Under the pieces are notes generated by a model, which saw nothing but the letters and a program-made list of their open reading frames with translations, made no database searches and was not told the origin of the DNA. This document shows, one piece after another, positions 28,424 to 40,077 of a DNA stretch of 64,000 nucleotides (position 1 is its first letter; the number at the start of each line of letters is the position of its first letter). This stretch comes from Adineta steineri (lineage: Eukaryota > Rotifera > Eurotatoria > Adinetida > Adinetidae): NCBI GenBank assembly GCA_905250115.1, contig CAJNOI010000031.1, positions 467,278-531,277 of the forward strand, in the 5' to 3' direction. A program made the position numbers and the translations under genes.

Positions 28424-29969
28424 TTATACGATTTTAATTGGCTCAGAACCAGCACTTAAACCTGCAGCTGTTAATGGTATTGAAATTTCATTATCTAGTA
28501 CTTCGGATTTGACTTCACTCAATTCAGGAGTTGTTTTACTTAATGTATCAACTGATTTTTCTGATTTACAACATTTTCGACGTATGATTTGATATATAAG
28601 AAGAATATACAATGGTTGATTTGATAAATAAGCAACAACAAGTGGCATTACAGTTGCTTGACTATTGTCTGGTGCTGGAAGTGAATAAAGTAATATCATA
28701 AATGCAATACCAACATTTTGAATACCTAATGAAAGGAAGTTATTAATGATTATTATTATTTATGTTTACCTGTTTCAATTCCAATGGTTATAATTCGTTT
28801 CTCGTCTTGTTTAAAAACCCAAGCTAAGAAACCACCTAATCCAAAACCTAACCATGGTAATAAAGGTGCTGTTAATGCTGTACGTAAATCAATATATCGC
28901 AATAGATAATAATTTGCAAAAGCACCAAATACAAAGAAATAAAATATAATTAATATTAATGTTGGTTTCACAATACGTTGAATAATTGATTTTAATTTTG
29001 GAATACAATGAACTAGAAGCATTCCTATTCCAACTGGTGCAATAATTGTTAATAATGATTGTGCTAAATTCAAAAATGGTATACGAATTTTAAGTTCCTC
29101 TAAATAAGCATATTGCCCAAGTGTATATAACCAAAATGGCATCATAAAAAATGATGCTACTGTTGATGCAAATGACATAAATACAGATAGATTAAGATCA
29201 CCATCGAATATAACTGTCCATTGATTTGAGGCTGATCCACCTGGACAACATCCAACAACAAACAAACCAAGACCATATAATGGATCATATCGAAAAAGTT
29301 TTGATATAGTATAAGCTAGAATTGGCATCATACCATATTGACAAACGAATCCTATTAAAACTTGTATTGGTCGTTTTATTAATTCTTTTAATACTCCTAC
29401 GTCAAGTAATATACCCATTTGAATTTATGTAAATATAATAATAAATGGAATAACAGTTTTAAATATCGTATCAATTAAACGTTTTGGTGAAGATACTATT
29501 AAAATTGAAGAACAATTGATATGATAAGTATGATTGTTTGTATCAATAAATTTAATAGAATAATGAATGTATGTTCGATTCATATAATTTGCATTTATTT
29601 TTAAGTTATAAACAATCATTGGTTTATTATTATTCACTAAAAAATAAAATATAGATTCGAATTTATTTTCAATCACTTACATTTTGTATTATTCGATATT
29701 CGAAAAGTTTTTTCTGTTATAGAACGATGGTTTTCAAATTCTGCTACTTTTTGATCACTAATTATTGCATATATATGTATTTCATGAATATTTAATTGTT
29801 TAAGATATGTTCGATTAAATGTCGTACGTATAATCTTTGTAGAAAATAATGGCACTATATATGTCCCAGTAATACATAATGATGGCTTTTCTATAGCAAC
29901 GGATGTAATTTGACAATCAGATACATTAATAAGCACAATTAAAAATATAAAAACGATTGATCTAACCAT
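28424..29969 (-). CDS. SLC10-type Na+/bile-acid cotransporter homologue, interrupted by one in-frame stop
   Basis: Three exons on the minus strand, 29681-29969, 28770-29636 and 28424-28725, join in frame (485 codons). A TAA at 29425-29427 splits the second exon. Before the stop are a signal peptide and an extracellular-type domain with several N-glycosylation sites, ending in the first membrane segment (KTVIPFIIIF). After it, starting at Met 29418, comes the full BASS/SLC10 core: MGILLDVG, the GCCPGGSASN signature of the Na+-binding crossing, and the remaining helices. No splice-site pair can remove the stop, and the frame is the same on both sides. Options are a recent nonsense mutation, sequencing error, readthrough, or a shortened protein from Met 29418. 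Convergent with the exchanger gene. Confidence 0.85.
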
Positions 29970-30994
29970 TGCAGGATTGTTTTTTTGACAGTATAAAAAT
30001 CAACGGTATATATACATATATATACAGACATACTCTAAGTACGCTATAGTACGTTCTCCATGACTGCTTACGATAGTGTTTTACTGTTGCTTCTTACTTA
30101 TTTTTTAATAATATATGATGTGCTCACCTTCGATGACATAATCGCCGTATCAAACATGCGTAAAAATTTACCTGGATTGTACTTTTTCTTGTGAACTTGT
30201 ATCGATTACATTCATAACTTGTGCAATATGTTAATTAACTAATATTTAATTAATTCTTTTTTTATTTTCGAATAAAATAGCCTTGAATCACAATATTTCT
30301 TATTAGTCATACTAAATCATAAAAGAAATAATATGATTTGAAAATGTCAATCATTTCTAATAGAATTATGAAAATGAATTTTTTTTTAAATAGAACTCCA
30401 TCGTTCAATTATCTAAAATATTCTGTCGTAATTCTTTTCCCTAATAGATTTAGTTATGATAGAAATAGACAAACGTCAGATCTATAATTTAAAAATGGTT
30501 GTCTTACACATTCCTAATATTGACAAAAATGAAATCACTCATTCCATTGATTTTTAATAAATTTCCTAACTTATTATTATTAAGTTTTCGAATGTGTCCC
30601 GAACAATATTAGTTATTCGCCTTACGCATGAATGAAGAAAAGGATATCCGAAATTCTTTTCTTCCGATTAATAGAAATCGCTCGCTGCTAATATTGTCGA
30701 GTTATTGAGTTTATGCTCATTTCGATGTTATTCACATATAGACAACTCATTATTTTCATGAAAAAAACCTATTCTTTCAACATCAAATTTGATACTTGGA
30801 ATAATAAATAATTGATTGTAGTATCTACTGAAGTGTAATTAATATATAGTATGTAAATTTTTACAATAATACTTCGAATAAATATTCTTAATAGATTTAA
30901 TGATTAATTTATTTTTTTCAAAACGCAACAATCTATTATAACTTTCATTTTTAAACAAAAACAACAACCAAAATTACAATACAATATGGAAAGC
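29970..30994. other. non-coding spacer
   Basis: AT-rich; includes the likely promoter of the SLC10-type gene (TATAAAAA near 29992 and TATA-rich sequence just beyond its start). No exon seen. Confidence 0.45.
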
Positions 30995-31324
30995 TTATGA
31001 TTGTCTATTATGATATTCAATAGGTATAGATGTTTGTTGATATTGCATAAGTATTTGACAATGATCATATTCTCGTCTTGTACATAAATCTTTACATTCA
31101 AGTATAATTGTTCTTGCTTTAGTAATTCGTTTTCTTAAATTTTCCATACTTGTCCGACTTCCTGCATATGAACGTCGAATATCATAACGCATATCTTTAA
31201 TAATTTGTAATAAATAGAGATATTTTTCAGCTAAAATAGTTGATTGTGGTTTAATTGTTGGTGGATGATGATTTTTTGATATCAATGAATAACGTAATCG
31301 TTTTGTTGTTGTTGCTGTATTCAT
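30995..31324 (-). CDS. small helical basic protein, weakly MED9-like
   Basis: A single frame of 109 residues starting 31 bp after the stop of the G-gamma gene on the same strand. Residues about 33-75 look like an amphipathic helix pair (YLYLLQIIKDM, then ENLRKRITKARTIILECKDL). The arrangement 'hydrophobic x x IIK x M ... L..R...AR..I' recalls Mediator subunit 9, but similarity by eye is weak and I do not assign it. It has four cysteines in the C-terminal half. No AG acceptor lies in the 31-bp spacer, so a separate cis- or trans-spliced transcript would have to begin inside the upstream gene. Confidence 0.55.
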   Translation of the reverse strand: MNTATTTKRLRYSLISKNHHPPTIKPQSTILAEKYLYLLQIIKDMRYDIRRSYAGSRTSMENLRKRITKARTIILECKDLCTRREYDHCQILMQYQQTSIPIEYHNRQS

Positions 31325-31355
31325 TTGTGGTAAATGATATTTAAATAGCGCGAAT

Positions 31356-31805
31356 TTAAAGTAATGAACATTGTTGTTTATCACGAAATGGATTATCTTT
31401 AGGTGATTGAAAACCAACAACGAGTGCATCACTTGATTGATGATCAGTAACATAACGAACAAGATCTTTACAAACAATAGATACTTTCGTACGTTCACGT
31501 CTTGCTTCTTCACGTAAATGTTCACATAAACGACGTTGATTTGTATAAACACTTTGTACATGGTCTTAAAAAAAAAGAAGAAAAGTAATCCGCTGTGAAT
31601 TGGAAGTAAATACGACGTGCTAGAAATGTATTTCCGACTAATTGTAATCGTAATTAAACAAATACAATTAATAACCAGCTTAGATTTTCTTAAACATGTC
31701 AAACTTACATTCTGGTGCATAGGATCGAGATGATGAAAAATTGTCAACTATACGATGATTTGATGGATGGTTGCTAGCACTGTTATTAATTTGTTGAGCA
31801 GACAT
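31356..31805 (-). CDS. heterotrimeric G-protein gamma subunit
   Basis: Two exons on the minus strand, 31709-31805 and 31356-31564 (101 residues). The second exon carries the whole G-gamma fold: an N-terminal helix (QRRLCEHLREEARRERTKVS), a second helix with DLVRYVTDHQSSDALVVG, and the C-terminal NPFRDKQQCSLL. The last four residues, CSLL, form a CAAX box ending in Leu, which predicts geranylgeranylation and membrane attachment with G-beta. The N-terminus is extended by some 30 polar residues (Asn/Ser-rich) compared with the usual 65-75-residue family members. Confidence 0.93.
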
Positions 31806-32566
31806 ATGAAATCTTTTATAAATTGATAAATTTAATTAAAGATTATTGTATTGATATTCTTTCACAATAATTATTGCATTATTAAATTTAAGATTAATGA
31901 TTAATAAAATGAATCCGCATAATTGAATAGAATGAAATCTTTGGTATCTTTAATAGGAGAAGTTCTAGAAAATCTTTTGATAGAAGGTGTAGTGATAGTT
32001 ATTGTAAATAACTAACAAAATTTTTTTTCCTCAAACAACAAAAATGAGCAAAGAATGAGTTAGATAAGAACATAAATAGTAATAAAAGGAAATAGAAAAA
32101 GAAAATGCTCAAAGCATTTTTTTCTTCTCTTCGTCTTATTAAGATTATTTCTTCTTAAAGACTTCTAAGACAACTTCTCTTATTGTATCTTTTCTTCTCT
32201 TCTCTCTCTCTCTTTTCTAACACTCTGAGAAAACTAATAACAAACTAATGTTTCTTTTGCAGAATGAAAGTGCAAAGAACATCAGTTTCTTGTTTTTTTT
32301 CTCCTTTCATCATAATTGTATATAATAGACAGACATCAGAATAAAAAAAAACTAAAAACGGAAGATAGCATGCAAAAGAATCACTTGAAACTATTTTACG
32401 ATATGAAAACTGAGTAGAAATATAATTATTCTCTATAGAATTTGATCTATCTTTTTTTTTTGTATGAAGTATAATCGTTAATTATTTACTTGAATAGAAA
32501 AAAAAGAATCGTATTTATTATTAACAAAAAGAAAGATGAAGTAGAAAAAGAAGATTTTTTTTCTAT
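31806..32566. other. non-coding spacer
   Basis: AT-rich and CT-rich low-complexity sequence holding the G-gamma upstream region and the 3' end of the oxidase gene. Nothing else seen. Confidence 0.45.
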
Positions 32567-34298
32567 TTAATTTTGTGATAAAAAATTCATGCATAAATGT
32601 TCAGTATCCTCTTTTATTAAAACAGCCATGCCCATGAATAAATGCGAACCAATATGGCAATGTAATAACCATAAACCAGGATTATCAGCTAAGAAACGTA
32701 TTTTAATCCAACCGCATGGTTGTAAATAATTAGTTGTTGATCGATTTGGTGATAAATTATCATATGAACTAGCATAAAGTGTTAATGAATCACGTAAAAC
32801 TGGATTATCTGTATCAGGAGTTTGTGTAGATGATGAAGTATACATACCAGTACCTCGTGAATGTACCCAAAATTTATGTCCATGTAAATGAAATGGATGT
32901 GTTTCACAAACACCATTTGTTGCAACAGTATTTTGAAAGACAATATCGATTAATTGATTTTGTTTTATTGTATATGTAACGTCACTTGGAAGATTTGATT
33001 CAAAACCATTATAAATATCATATATTAATGGTTGAGTTAGCTTTAATAAACGATATTCATCTAATGATGCATTATTTATCAACCAGCGCATACCTAAACC
33101 ATCGGATGTGTGAGCTTGAAGAGTATAAAAAAATATTTCCCTATCTGCTGCTCGTGCTGGCATTTGATTAATACTGAGGAAGTTTTGATATGGATTGTTA
33201 AATGCAAATAAACGTAATTCATCATTTGTTGCTAATGCTGGAAGTGCAAGAGAAGATAAATTTGTTGGAAGTGCAGATATATATGTACTGTAACGTAATA
33301 TACCAGTGCAACTAAAACAAAAATGTTATGTATGCTGTATATTATTCTTTTTCATAGTTTAACAGGTAGAAATTAGTTTTACGGTTCGATAAATTTCTAT
33401 CGAAAACCTAGTTCGAATTTCTGAAGGATTAATAAATGGAATATGAAATTTACCTAGAACCATTGACTAATGTTCTCCATCGAATAGCTAATTGCATAAG
33501 AAATATTCCTTTTGATTGACTGTTTGTTTCAATTATAACTCCATATCTTTGTCCAGATGAAAGTTCAATTGATTGAACATTTTCTTTCGGTTGAACTAAT
33601 GTACCATCAACTTCAACAACTGTCATTGGATGTTCATCAATACCAAAAACAACTGTTGATAATGTTGTTGAACCAATTAATCGTAATAAATATTTTTTTC
33701 CAGGATCAACAGTTAAAACAAAATCACGTTTACCATTTATTAATAAATATGTTGGTTCACCTTGCCAAACAAATGGAGATGCTAATAGACCATTTTCTTG
33801 TGTAATACGATCAGGTGAAAACCATAGATCAGAAAAAAGTAATGGACCTGTTGATACTTCAGTTGTATTCCAATCTTGTCGTCTATCATGTACAATTAAT
33901 GCACCAAATGCAGTAGCAGATTGTAAACCAGCATGTGAATGATAAAAATATGTACCTGCTGGATATGCACGCATTACATATGTAAATGATTGTTGACTTT
34001 CAATTGGCATTTGAGTTACAAAGGCAACTCCATCCATTTGTGGAGTTTGTCGAACATGCATACCATGAAAATGTATAACAAATCTTTGATTTTCTGGTAA
34101 ATTATTTGTAACATGAATAACTAAAATATCATTTAATTCAGCTTCAATTAATGGAGCTGGCATTTGATTATTAATAAGAACAATTGATGAAGAATTTTGA
34201 GCATAAGAAGCATTTAAATGATATACAATACGACGATTAACAATAACAACAGAATTTGTTAAGGACAATATTGAGAGACAAAAAACAAGGTAGATCAT
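32567..34298 (-). CDS. secreted multicopper oxidase (laccase/ferroxidase-like)
   Basis: Two exons on the minus strand, 33454-34298 and 32567-33311 (intron 142 nt), 529 residues. An N-terminal signal peptide (about 1-17) is followed by three cupredoxin domains. The copper motifs are all present: HFHGMH (76-81), YHSHAG (119-124), HPFHLHGHKFWV and, near the C-terminus, HCHIGSHLFMGM with the type-1 Cys, His ligands and axial Met. It should oxidise phenols or metal ions extracellularly while reducing O2 to water. Segments such as MDGVAFVTQ and DNPGLWLLHCHI are laccase-like. I see no membrane anchor. Substrate cannot be told from sequence. Confidence 0.93.
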
Positions 34299-35905
34299 TT
34301 TGTTCGAATTGAAGAATATACACTCATAAAAAGATATTTAATTGCTATTATATAGTTGCTTTATAATGGACGATGTTTTTATCATGGGGTGATTATTTTT
34401 ACACTTAAATATTGATGATTTATCGTTCCGCTTCGATAACAGATTTTATCAATAACATTAGACAAGAAAGACGTCCATAATGTTCACTAAGGATGATTAT
34501 TCTTCTATCATTTCACGCTGAAAAATAAATGGCTTACGAATATCAAATAGTCAAAGAGTACGACTATTTATTAATCTATATTCTTTTATCTTATATAAAC
34601 AAGATAGGTAGATTTTGTCCTTCATATATTTTTTTTGTCACATTCTATATATCAATATAAATGATTATGCAGCAAGTGATTGTACTGGGGACGTAGAAAA
34701 AAAAAGAAATGATATGTGAAGACATATTCATATGCGTATTTGATATAACTATCATATATATACATTTTCGTGCTGTTTATATACATATTACAATGAAACA
34801 AAATAGTTATTTTGTGACCTAAATAATAGGATGACATTGCAAAGATATTTATGAAATTCTTTCAATATAAATAATTATAACTGGTTGATTCAATATTATT
34901 GGAAAATAATTCAATGATATTATACTATTAAATAGTCTAGTATGTTAATACACTAATCTATATAATTTAAAGTACATGGTAACCTAAAAATCATTTATTA
35001 AAATTTTTTTCGTATATCTCTACTATTTTTATGTTTTCTCTTTCAATTATTTACACGAGCTGTAGTAGTTTTTTTACAAATTTTTCTTTATAGAGAAAAA
35101 ACAAATCTTAATGAATCATATCTCACAAACGAAGCTCGATTTTCATAGTTCGATCGAAAGATAATTGTTTACAGGGGTAGTACAAAAATTCGATATATTC
35201 AGCTTTAAATGCAATAGTAGAGACATTTGAGAAAAGTTTTGATAAATAACTTTCCAAATAACTATTAACGTATGTGTAGAATGACATATATATATATGCT
35301 TCTAAATATTTGAATATTTACGATAGATGATTGATGCTAGGACAAATGTTAATATGAAAAATACAATCATATACCTGTGCCTTTTTTATTATTATTATTT
35401 TCTCACCTTTTTCTGTTAATTATTTTAGATTTTATGTAATAAAAATGATATATTTATTCTAGATAGAGCTGTAAAAATATGTAGAAATTATTTCCGGTGA
35501 ATACATTCAATCAATACATTATTTAACTAATGAATCATTACACCTTTGTTTCTTCAAAAAAATCTATTACAACAATAAAAATCTTGCACTCTTTTTCATT
35601 GTCGAACACTTTAATGAAAAAGAAATGCTTGCAAATACACGACATAGTGACTGACGTATTAATTCACTCGTCAACCTGTATGTGACACGAAGAATAAAAG
35701 GAAAAAAAGACTTTCACTGACTCAATATATTTAAATACCGCAGGAACATAAAAAAAAATTTCTCTTTCTTTTTCATATTTTTAATGCCATAGTTTTTTTT
35801 TCTCTGTCAACAATTCACATCGCTGCGATTTATTTCCATTCGACAGAACTACAACTTACCTTCAGTGATTTACTCATTTTTTTTTAACTTACAAAAATAG
35901 CAACT
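34299..35905. other. divergent non-coding region
   Basis: AT-rich spacer between two divergent genes, so it contains both promoters. No exon, RNA gene or repeat recognised. Confidence 0.45.
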
Positions 35906-37004
35906 ATGACAACACCGAATGTAACAACAATTGAACAATTAAGTATTCATAATCCATCATATGTATCAGATCCAAATGATCCAACAGAAATTAATGTTGA
36001 TGATGATATACTTCCTCCAATGCAATTTGATCGTCAAGCACGACCACAATCAACTCGAACAACGCGTTCAACAACAAGTCGCTCATCAGTAAATAATCTT
36101 GATGGACGTGTTACGTGTTATGATTATCACGCATCAAAATATTTTTCATATAGAGTTAGTTTTAATTCACATGAAAATAATATAAAAGTGAGTAACTCTT
36201 GTTTTTCTCCTCCATATAGGATCAAGGATTTGAAAAAGCACTTTTTAATATTCAAAAAGGATTTTTTCCTCAAATTAATTATACAAATGAATATCGAGAT
36301 GATCTGATGAAACGATCATGGCTATTAACTGAGTATATTTCTTTCAATAATAATTAATTTTAATCTATATATATGTATATCTAGTATTGATCATTGGGAT
36401 TTACATCGTGAAGTAATCATTATCATTATGGAAAATCATATATTAATTGTTCGTTATAATTTTATCAAAGAACAAATTGTTTATACACAAGCTATTCGTT
36501 TTGATGATATTCGTTCGGTTGTATATGGTCCATGCAGTTATCCAAATAAATCTCTCATGGGGTATGAAATCTATCGTTTTTGTTTTGCTCGATATTATAT
36601 TTTTTCTTGATAGTGAATATTCCTATGGAGGAGTTAAAATTGTTCATGGAGATGAACCAACATTTCTTACCCGTTGGAATCCGGGTGCACAAACAAATGT
36701 ACATGTATTCGTATCTCATCATATAGCTTATAATGATAAAGAACGAGAAACTACGTATTACAATTGTGATGAATTTATTCAATCACTTGATATAGGTAAA
36801 AAAAACAAAATTGACTTTTTTCTATTTAACAAAATTTTGCTAATTGTTTTAGCTTTAACTGCATATCGTCGAGCTAAGAATGAACCGAAAATCGAATTTG
36901 TTGAAGAGAAAATTGTTATACCAAGCTATGCAAGTATTTGGTCAGTATTATTCAATCAGAATTATGTAGGTTTTAATCGTGATCGAAATGGAGCAAAATG
37001 GTAA
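35906..37004 (+). CDS. TPRG1L: TPRG1L-like protein with hSac2-type domain
   Basis: Five exons: 35906-36187, 36220-36332, 36385-36561, 36614-36795 and 36853-37004 (301 residues). The first 32-nt gap (36188-36219) is an unusually short intron, GTGAGT...TATAG; splicing keeps the frame. A polar, Thr/Ser/Arg-rich N-terminus is followed by the conserved core: IDHWDLHRE, an hSac2-like beta-rich region (VRYNFIKEQIVYTQAIRFDD, YSYGGVKIV, RWNPGAQTNVHVF) and a C-terminal helix (ALTAYRRAK). The same domain occurs in TPRG1, TPRG1L and INPP5F. TPRG1L (mover) is a presynaptic vesicle-associated protein in vertebrates; a similar role here is inference. Tail-to-tail with the SS18L2-like gene, only 53 bp between stops. 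Confidence 0.88.
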
Positions 37005-37057
37005 CGAATTTTTATCATAACAATTAAATAAAGATATGTAATAAACATGAACTTGTG

Positions 37058-37580
37058 TTAATTAGTTGTTTTCGTTGATGTTTCATCGGCTAATAAACTA
37101 AGCCATAAAATATTTCGATGTAATTGTTTCATATAATCAAATAAATTCTCATCGTTTCCTTCGTTTTGTAATTCTTTTATTGTTCGTATTAATGCAGCAT
37201 TTTCTCGAAGTAACTAAAAACAAACTATTATCATAAAAATTTAATTTATTCATACTTAAAAATACACTCGCTATGTGGTAAATTAGAATGAGTGAATAAA
37301 CAAGTACTTAAAAATGCGATCAATTGAGAAGAAGTAATTTAATAAGTCTTGATTGAAATATTTGTTTTACATGAATCTGATCGTTATAAATTCATGTTTA
37401 CTTTTTCTAATGAGTAGGTGAGTCTTAATTTACATGCAAAACTCGAGAATCTCAATATAAAAAATAAATCTCAGATAACTTTTTAATGAGTAAAAATTTT
37501 CAATTTACATTTGTTACTGTTTGTTCATCACCGGGATAATTATTGCCTGTTTGTGGATCAGCCAAGAATATTTTCGACAT
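37058..37580 (-). CDS. SS18L2: SSXT-domain protein, SS18L2-like
   Basis: Two exons on the minus strand, 37509-37580 and 37058-37213 (75 residues; human SS18L2 is of similar size). The second exon holds the SSXT core, LLRENAALIRTIKEL and LHRNILWLSLLAD, matching the LLxEN..LI..I..xQ...LHRNLxYLAxxAD pattern of the family. SSXT proteins bind BRG1/BRM chromatin-remodelling complexes. The intron is 295 nt, and its position, just before the LL(D/E) of the domain, is the same as in the neighbouring paralogue at 37704-38372. The short tail after the domain is Thr/Lys-rich. Confidence 0.88.
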
Positions 37581-37703
37581 TTTATAATCTAAAAACTTAT
37601 TATCTATTTAATAATATTCTTATACACATGCGTATTAAAAACAAACGATGAAAATAAGTATATGACTAGAAAGAAATTAAGTTTGAGGTAGTATTTGTGC
37701 GTG

Positions 37704-38372
37704 TTAAGAAGATTCAGATTGTTGTCTTATAGGTGTACGAGATTGATTATGCCATTGTTGTTGCATAAGATAATTTTGTTGTGGATGATAAATTTTTTGT
37801 AGTTCATTAGAATTATTATACATCGCTTGTTGATGTGAACTGACATTTTCGGTATTTGATTTTGCTGGAAGATCTATAATGATTCATTCTTCATTGTTTT
37901 TTTAATGGAAAAGAAAATGTAATTCTACTTTGTTGATGATATATGGAATTTTGTTGTATTGATGATGATGTTTGGTTGAAGGAATCTGGCGGCTAAATAA
38001 TAGAAGAAAATTCATAGTAATATCAAACATAAAGACAAACTGGTAAACTATTTGAATGATGGGATGTTGTTAGATCAAATTGAGTTAAATAAGTCAGATT
38101 ACGATATAATTTTCGATGATACCTATAACAAATAAATATCCGAAATATGTTTTTCTAATTAAAAAAAGAAGAAATTCATACTCGAGACATTCGTTTTGTT
38201 TTCCTTTCATTTGTAAATCAAGGATTAATGTTATTAATTGTGAATTATCATCGAGTAACTAGAAAAAACCAGGTCATGTACACTTAAAAACAAAAAAACA
38301 TTAATTTACTTTTTGTATTGTTGATTTCTGTTGAGGTAATAATGTTGATTGATACTTCTGTTGAGTATACAT
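37704..38372 (-). CDS. SS18: SS18-like (SSXT-domain, Gln-rich) transcriptional coactivator subunit
   Basis: Five short exons on the minus strand: 38310-38372, 38182-38258, 38041-38122, 37929-37992 and 37704-37873 (151 residues, TAA). All joins have GT-AG sites and keep the frame. A Gln-rich start leads into the SSXT domain (LLDDNSQLITLILDLQMKGK ... YHRKLYRNLTYLTQ), followed by a Gln/Asn/Ser/His-rich tail as in SS18/CREST. Vertebrate SS18 is much longer (about 390-420 residues) with a long QPGY tail, which is reduced here. No long open frame marks this gene because every exon is under 175 nt. It lies upstream of, and in tandem with, the SS18L2-like gene and 147 bp from the divergent lipoyl synthase. 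Confidence 0.82.
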
Positions 38373-38519
38373 AATTAAATTAAGTTTTTTACTAAATGAA
38401 AAAAGAATAAAATGAGAGAATACGACCAAAAAAATCTAGCCAATAAACAAAGATATAGATGACGCTGATAGGTATTTTTCTACTCATTTCTCGTTGATTC
38501 TTATGAGAATTGTTATACT

Positions 38520-39665
38520 ATGACCATGAGAAATTGTATTCTTCAACGATCTCAAATAAATTTTTATTTCAAACGTTATTTACATGGAAAATCTCGTTTG
38601 GAAAATGGTCCTAGTTTTGAACATTTTCTTAAACAAAATAATACTACATCCGATGATTATCAGGGAAATTTAGTTTTACGTAAAGGTGAACAACGTTTAA
38701 GAATTCCACCATGGTTAAAAACAGAAATACCAATGGGAGAAAATTATGCAAAATTAAAAAAAACATTATCAAAATTAAATTTAAATACTGTTTGTGTCGA
38801 AGCAAAATGTCCGAATATTGGTAAGAATTAATTAAAATTTAAATAAAAAAGTCTGAGAATAAATTTAGGTGAATGTTGGAATGGTGGTGAAGATCGTATT
38901 TCAACAGCAACAATTATGTTATTAGGTGATGAATGTACTCGTGGTTGTCGTTTTTGTTCAGTTAAAACATCACGTAAACCTGCAGCACCTGATCCAAATG
39001 AACCACAAAATACAGCTAATGCAATATGTTCATGGGATATTGATTATATTGTTTTAACATCTGTTGATCGTGATGATTTATCCGATCAAGGTTCATCACA
39101 TATAGCACAAACAATAAGTTTAATAAAACAACAAAGACCAAATTTAATTGTTGAATGTTTAACACCAGATTTTCGTGGTGATAAAAAATGTATTGAAACA
39201 ATTGTTAAATCAAATTTAGATGTTTATGCACATAATATGGAAACTGTACGAGAATTACAATCACATGTACGTGATCATCGTGCTAATTTTGAACAATCAT
39301 TAAGTGTTCTTATACATGCAAAAGAAACTAATCCAAATTTAATAACAAAAACATCATTAATGTTAGGTTTAGGTGAAACAAATGAACAAATTCGAGAAAC
39401 AATGTCTCAATTACGTACACGTGCTAATGTTGATTGTTTAACATTAGGACAATATATGCAACCAACAAGACGACATTTAAAAGTTAAAGAATATATTCGA
39501 CCAGAAATTTTTCAACAATTACAAGAATATGGTGAATCAATTGGATTTCTTTATGTTGCAAGTGGACCACTTGTCAGATCATCTTATCGTGCAGGAGAAT
39601 ATTTTATAAAAAATATTGTTAAAAATAAACAACAAAAAAAAGAATCAGCTATTTCATCATTGTAA
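38520..39665 (+). CDS. LIAS: lipoyl synthase, mitochondrial radical-SAM enzyme
   Basis: Two exons, 38520-38820 and 38869-39665 (365 residues). It inserts two sulfurs into protein-bound octanoyl groups to make lipoyl cofactors for pyruvate and 2-oxoglutarate dehydrogenases and the glycine cleavage system. The auxiliary Fe-S cluster motif CX4CX5C is at C92, C97 and C103. The radical-SAM CX3CX2C is at C123, C127 and C130 (CTRGCRFC). The C-terminal RSSYRAGE supplies the serine ligand typical of the family. Residues 1-20 are basic/hydrophobic without acidic residues, a plausible mitochondrial presequence. Length is normal. Confidence 0.97.
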
Positions 39666-40077
39666 TAAGTCATTAATAAATATATTTTTACTCAGGCATA
39701 ATTTTCGAATTATTATTCACAAATTCCTTCTCTTTCTAGATGTAAATCAATAATGTAAACGAAAATACTCATGGTAAGATTGATATATTTGTTCAAACTA
39801 TGCTTTTCAGTTAGCACTTTTTTTAATGAATTCAAAAGTGTAGAAAATAAAAATATTCTTCAATGTCATTTGTATTATTGCATCAGTTAGAGTATGGCTG
39901 CATATAATTATGCTTGTTTTGTTTTTTTCGTCTTCCTATTCGTATAGGACACGTTTTTTTTATTATCAATCACTATGACATTGACAAGCATAAATAAAAA
40001 ATAATATTTATTTCTCAACCAATACAACATAACAATTAATATGAGAAGCAAAGAAAAGTATTTTTGATTTATTTCAG
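39666..40077. other. non-coding spacer
   Basis: AT-rich; 3' end of lipoyl synthase and promoter of the next gene. Nothing else seen. Confidence 0.45.

Noticed and set aside
29425-29427. A reassigned stop codon (alternative genetic code) to explain the SLC10 interruption
   Set aside because: TAA, TAG and TGA all end other intact genes in this window, so the standard code applies.
30904-31747. Long minus-strand frames overlapping the G-gamma gene
   Set aside because: They read through the G-gamma intron in other frames. The frame with NPFRDKQQCSLL and correct splice sites is the real one.
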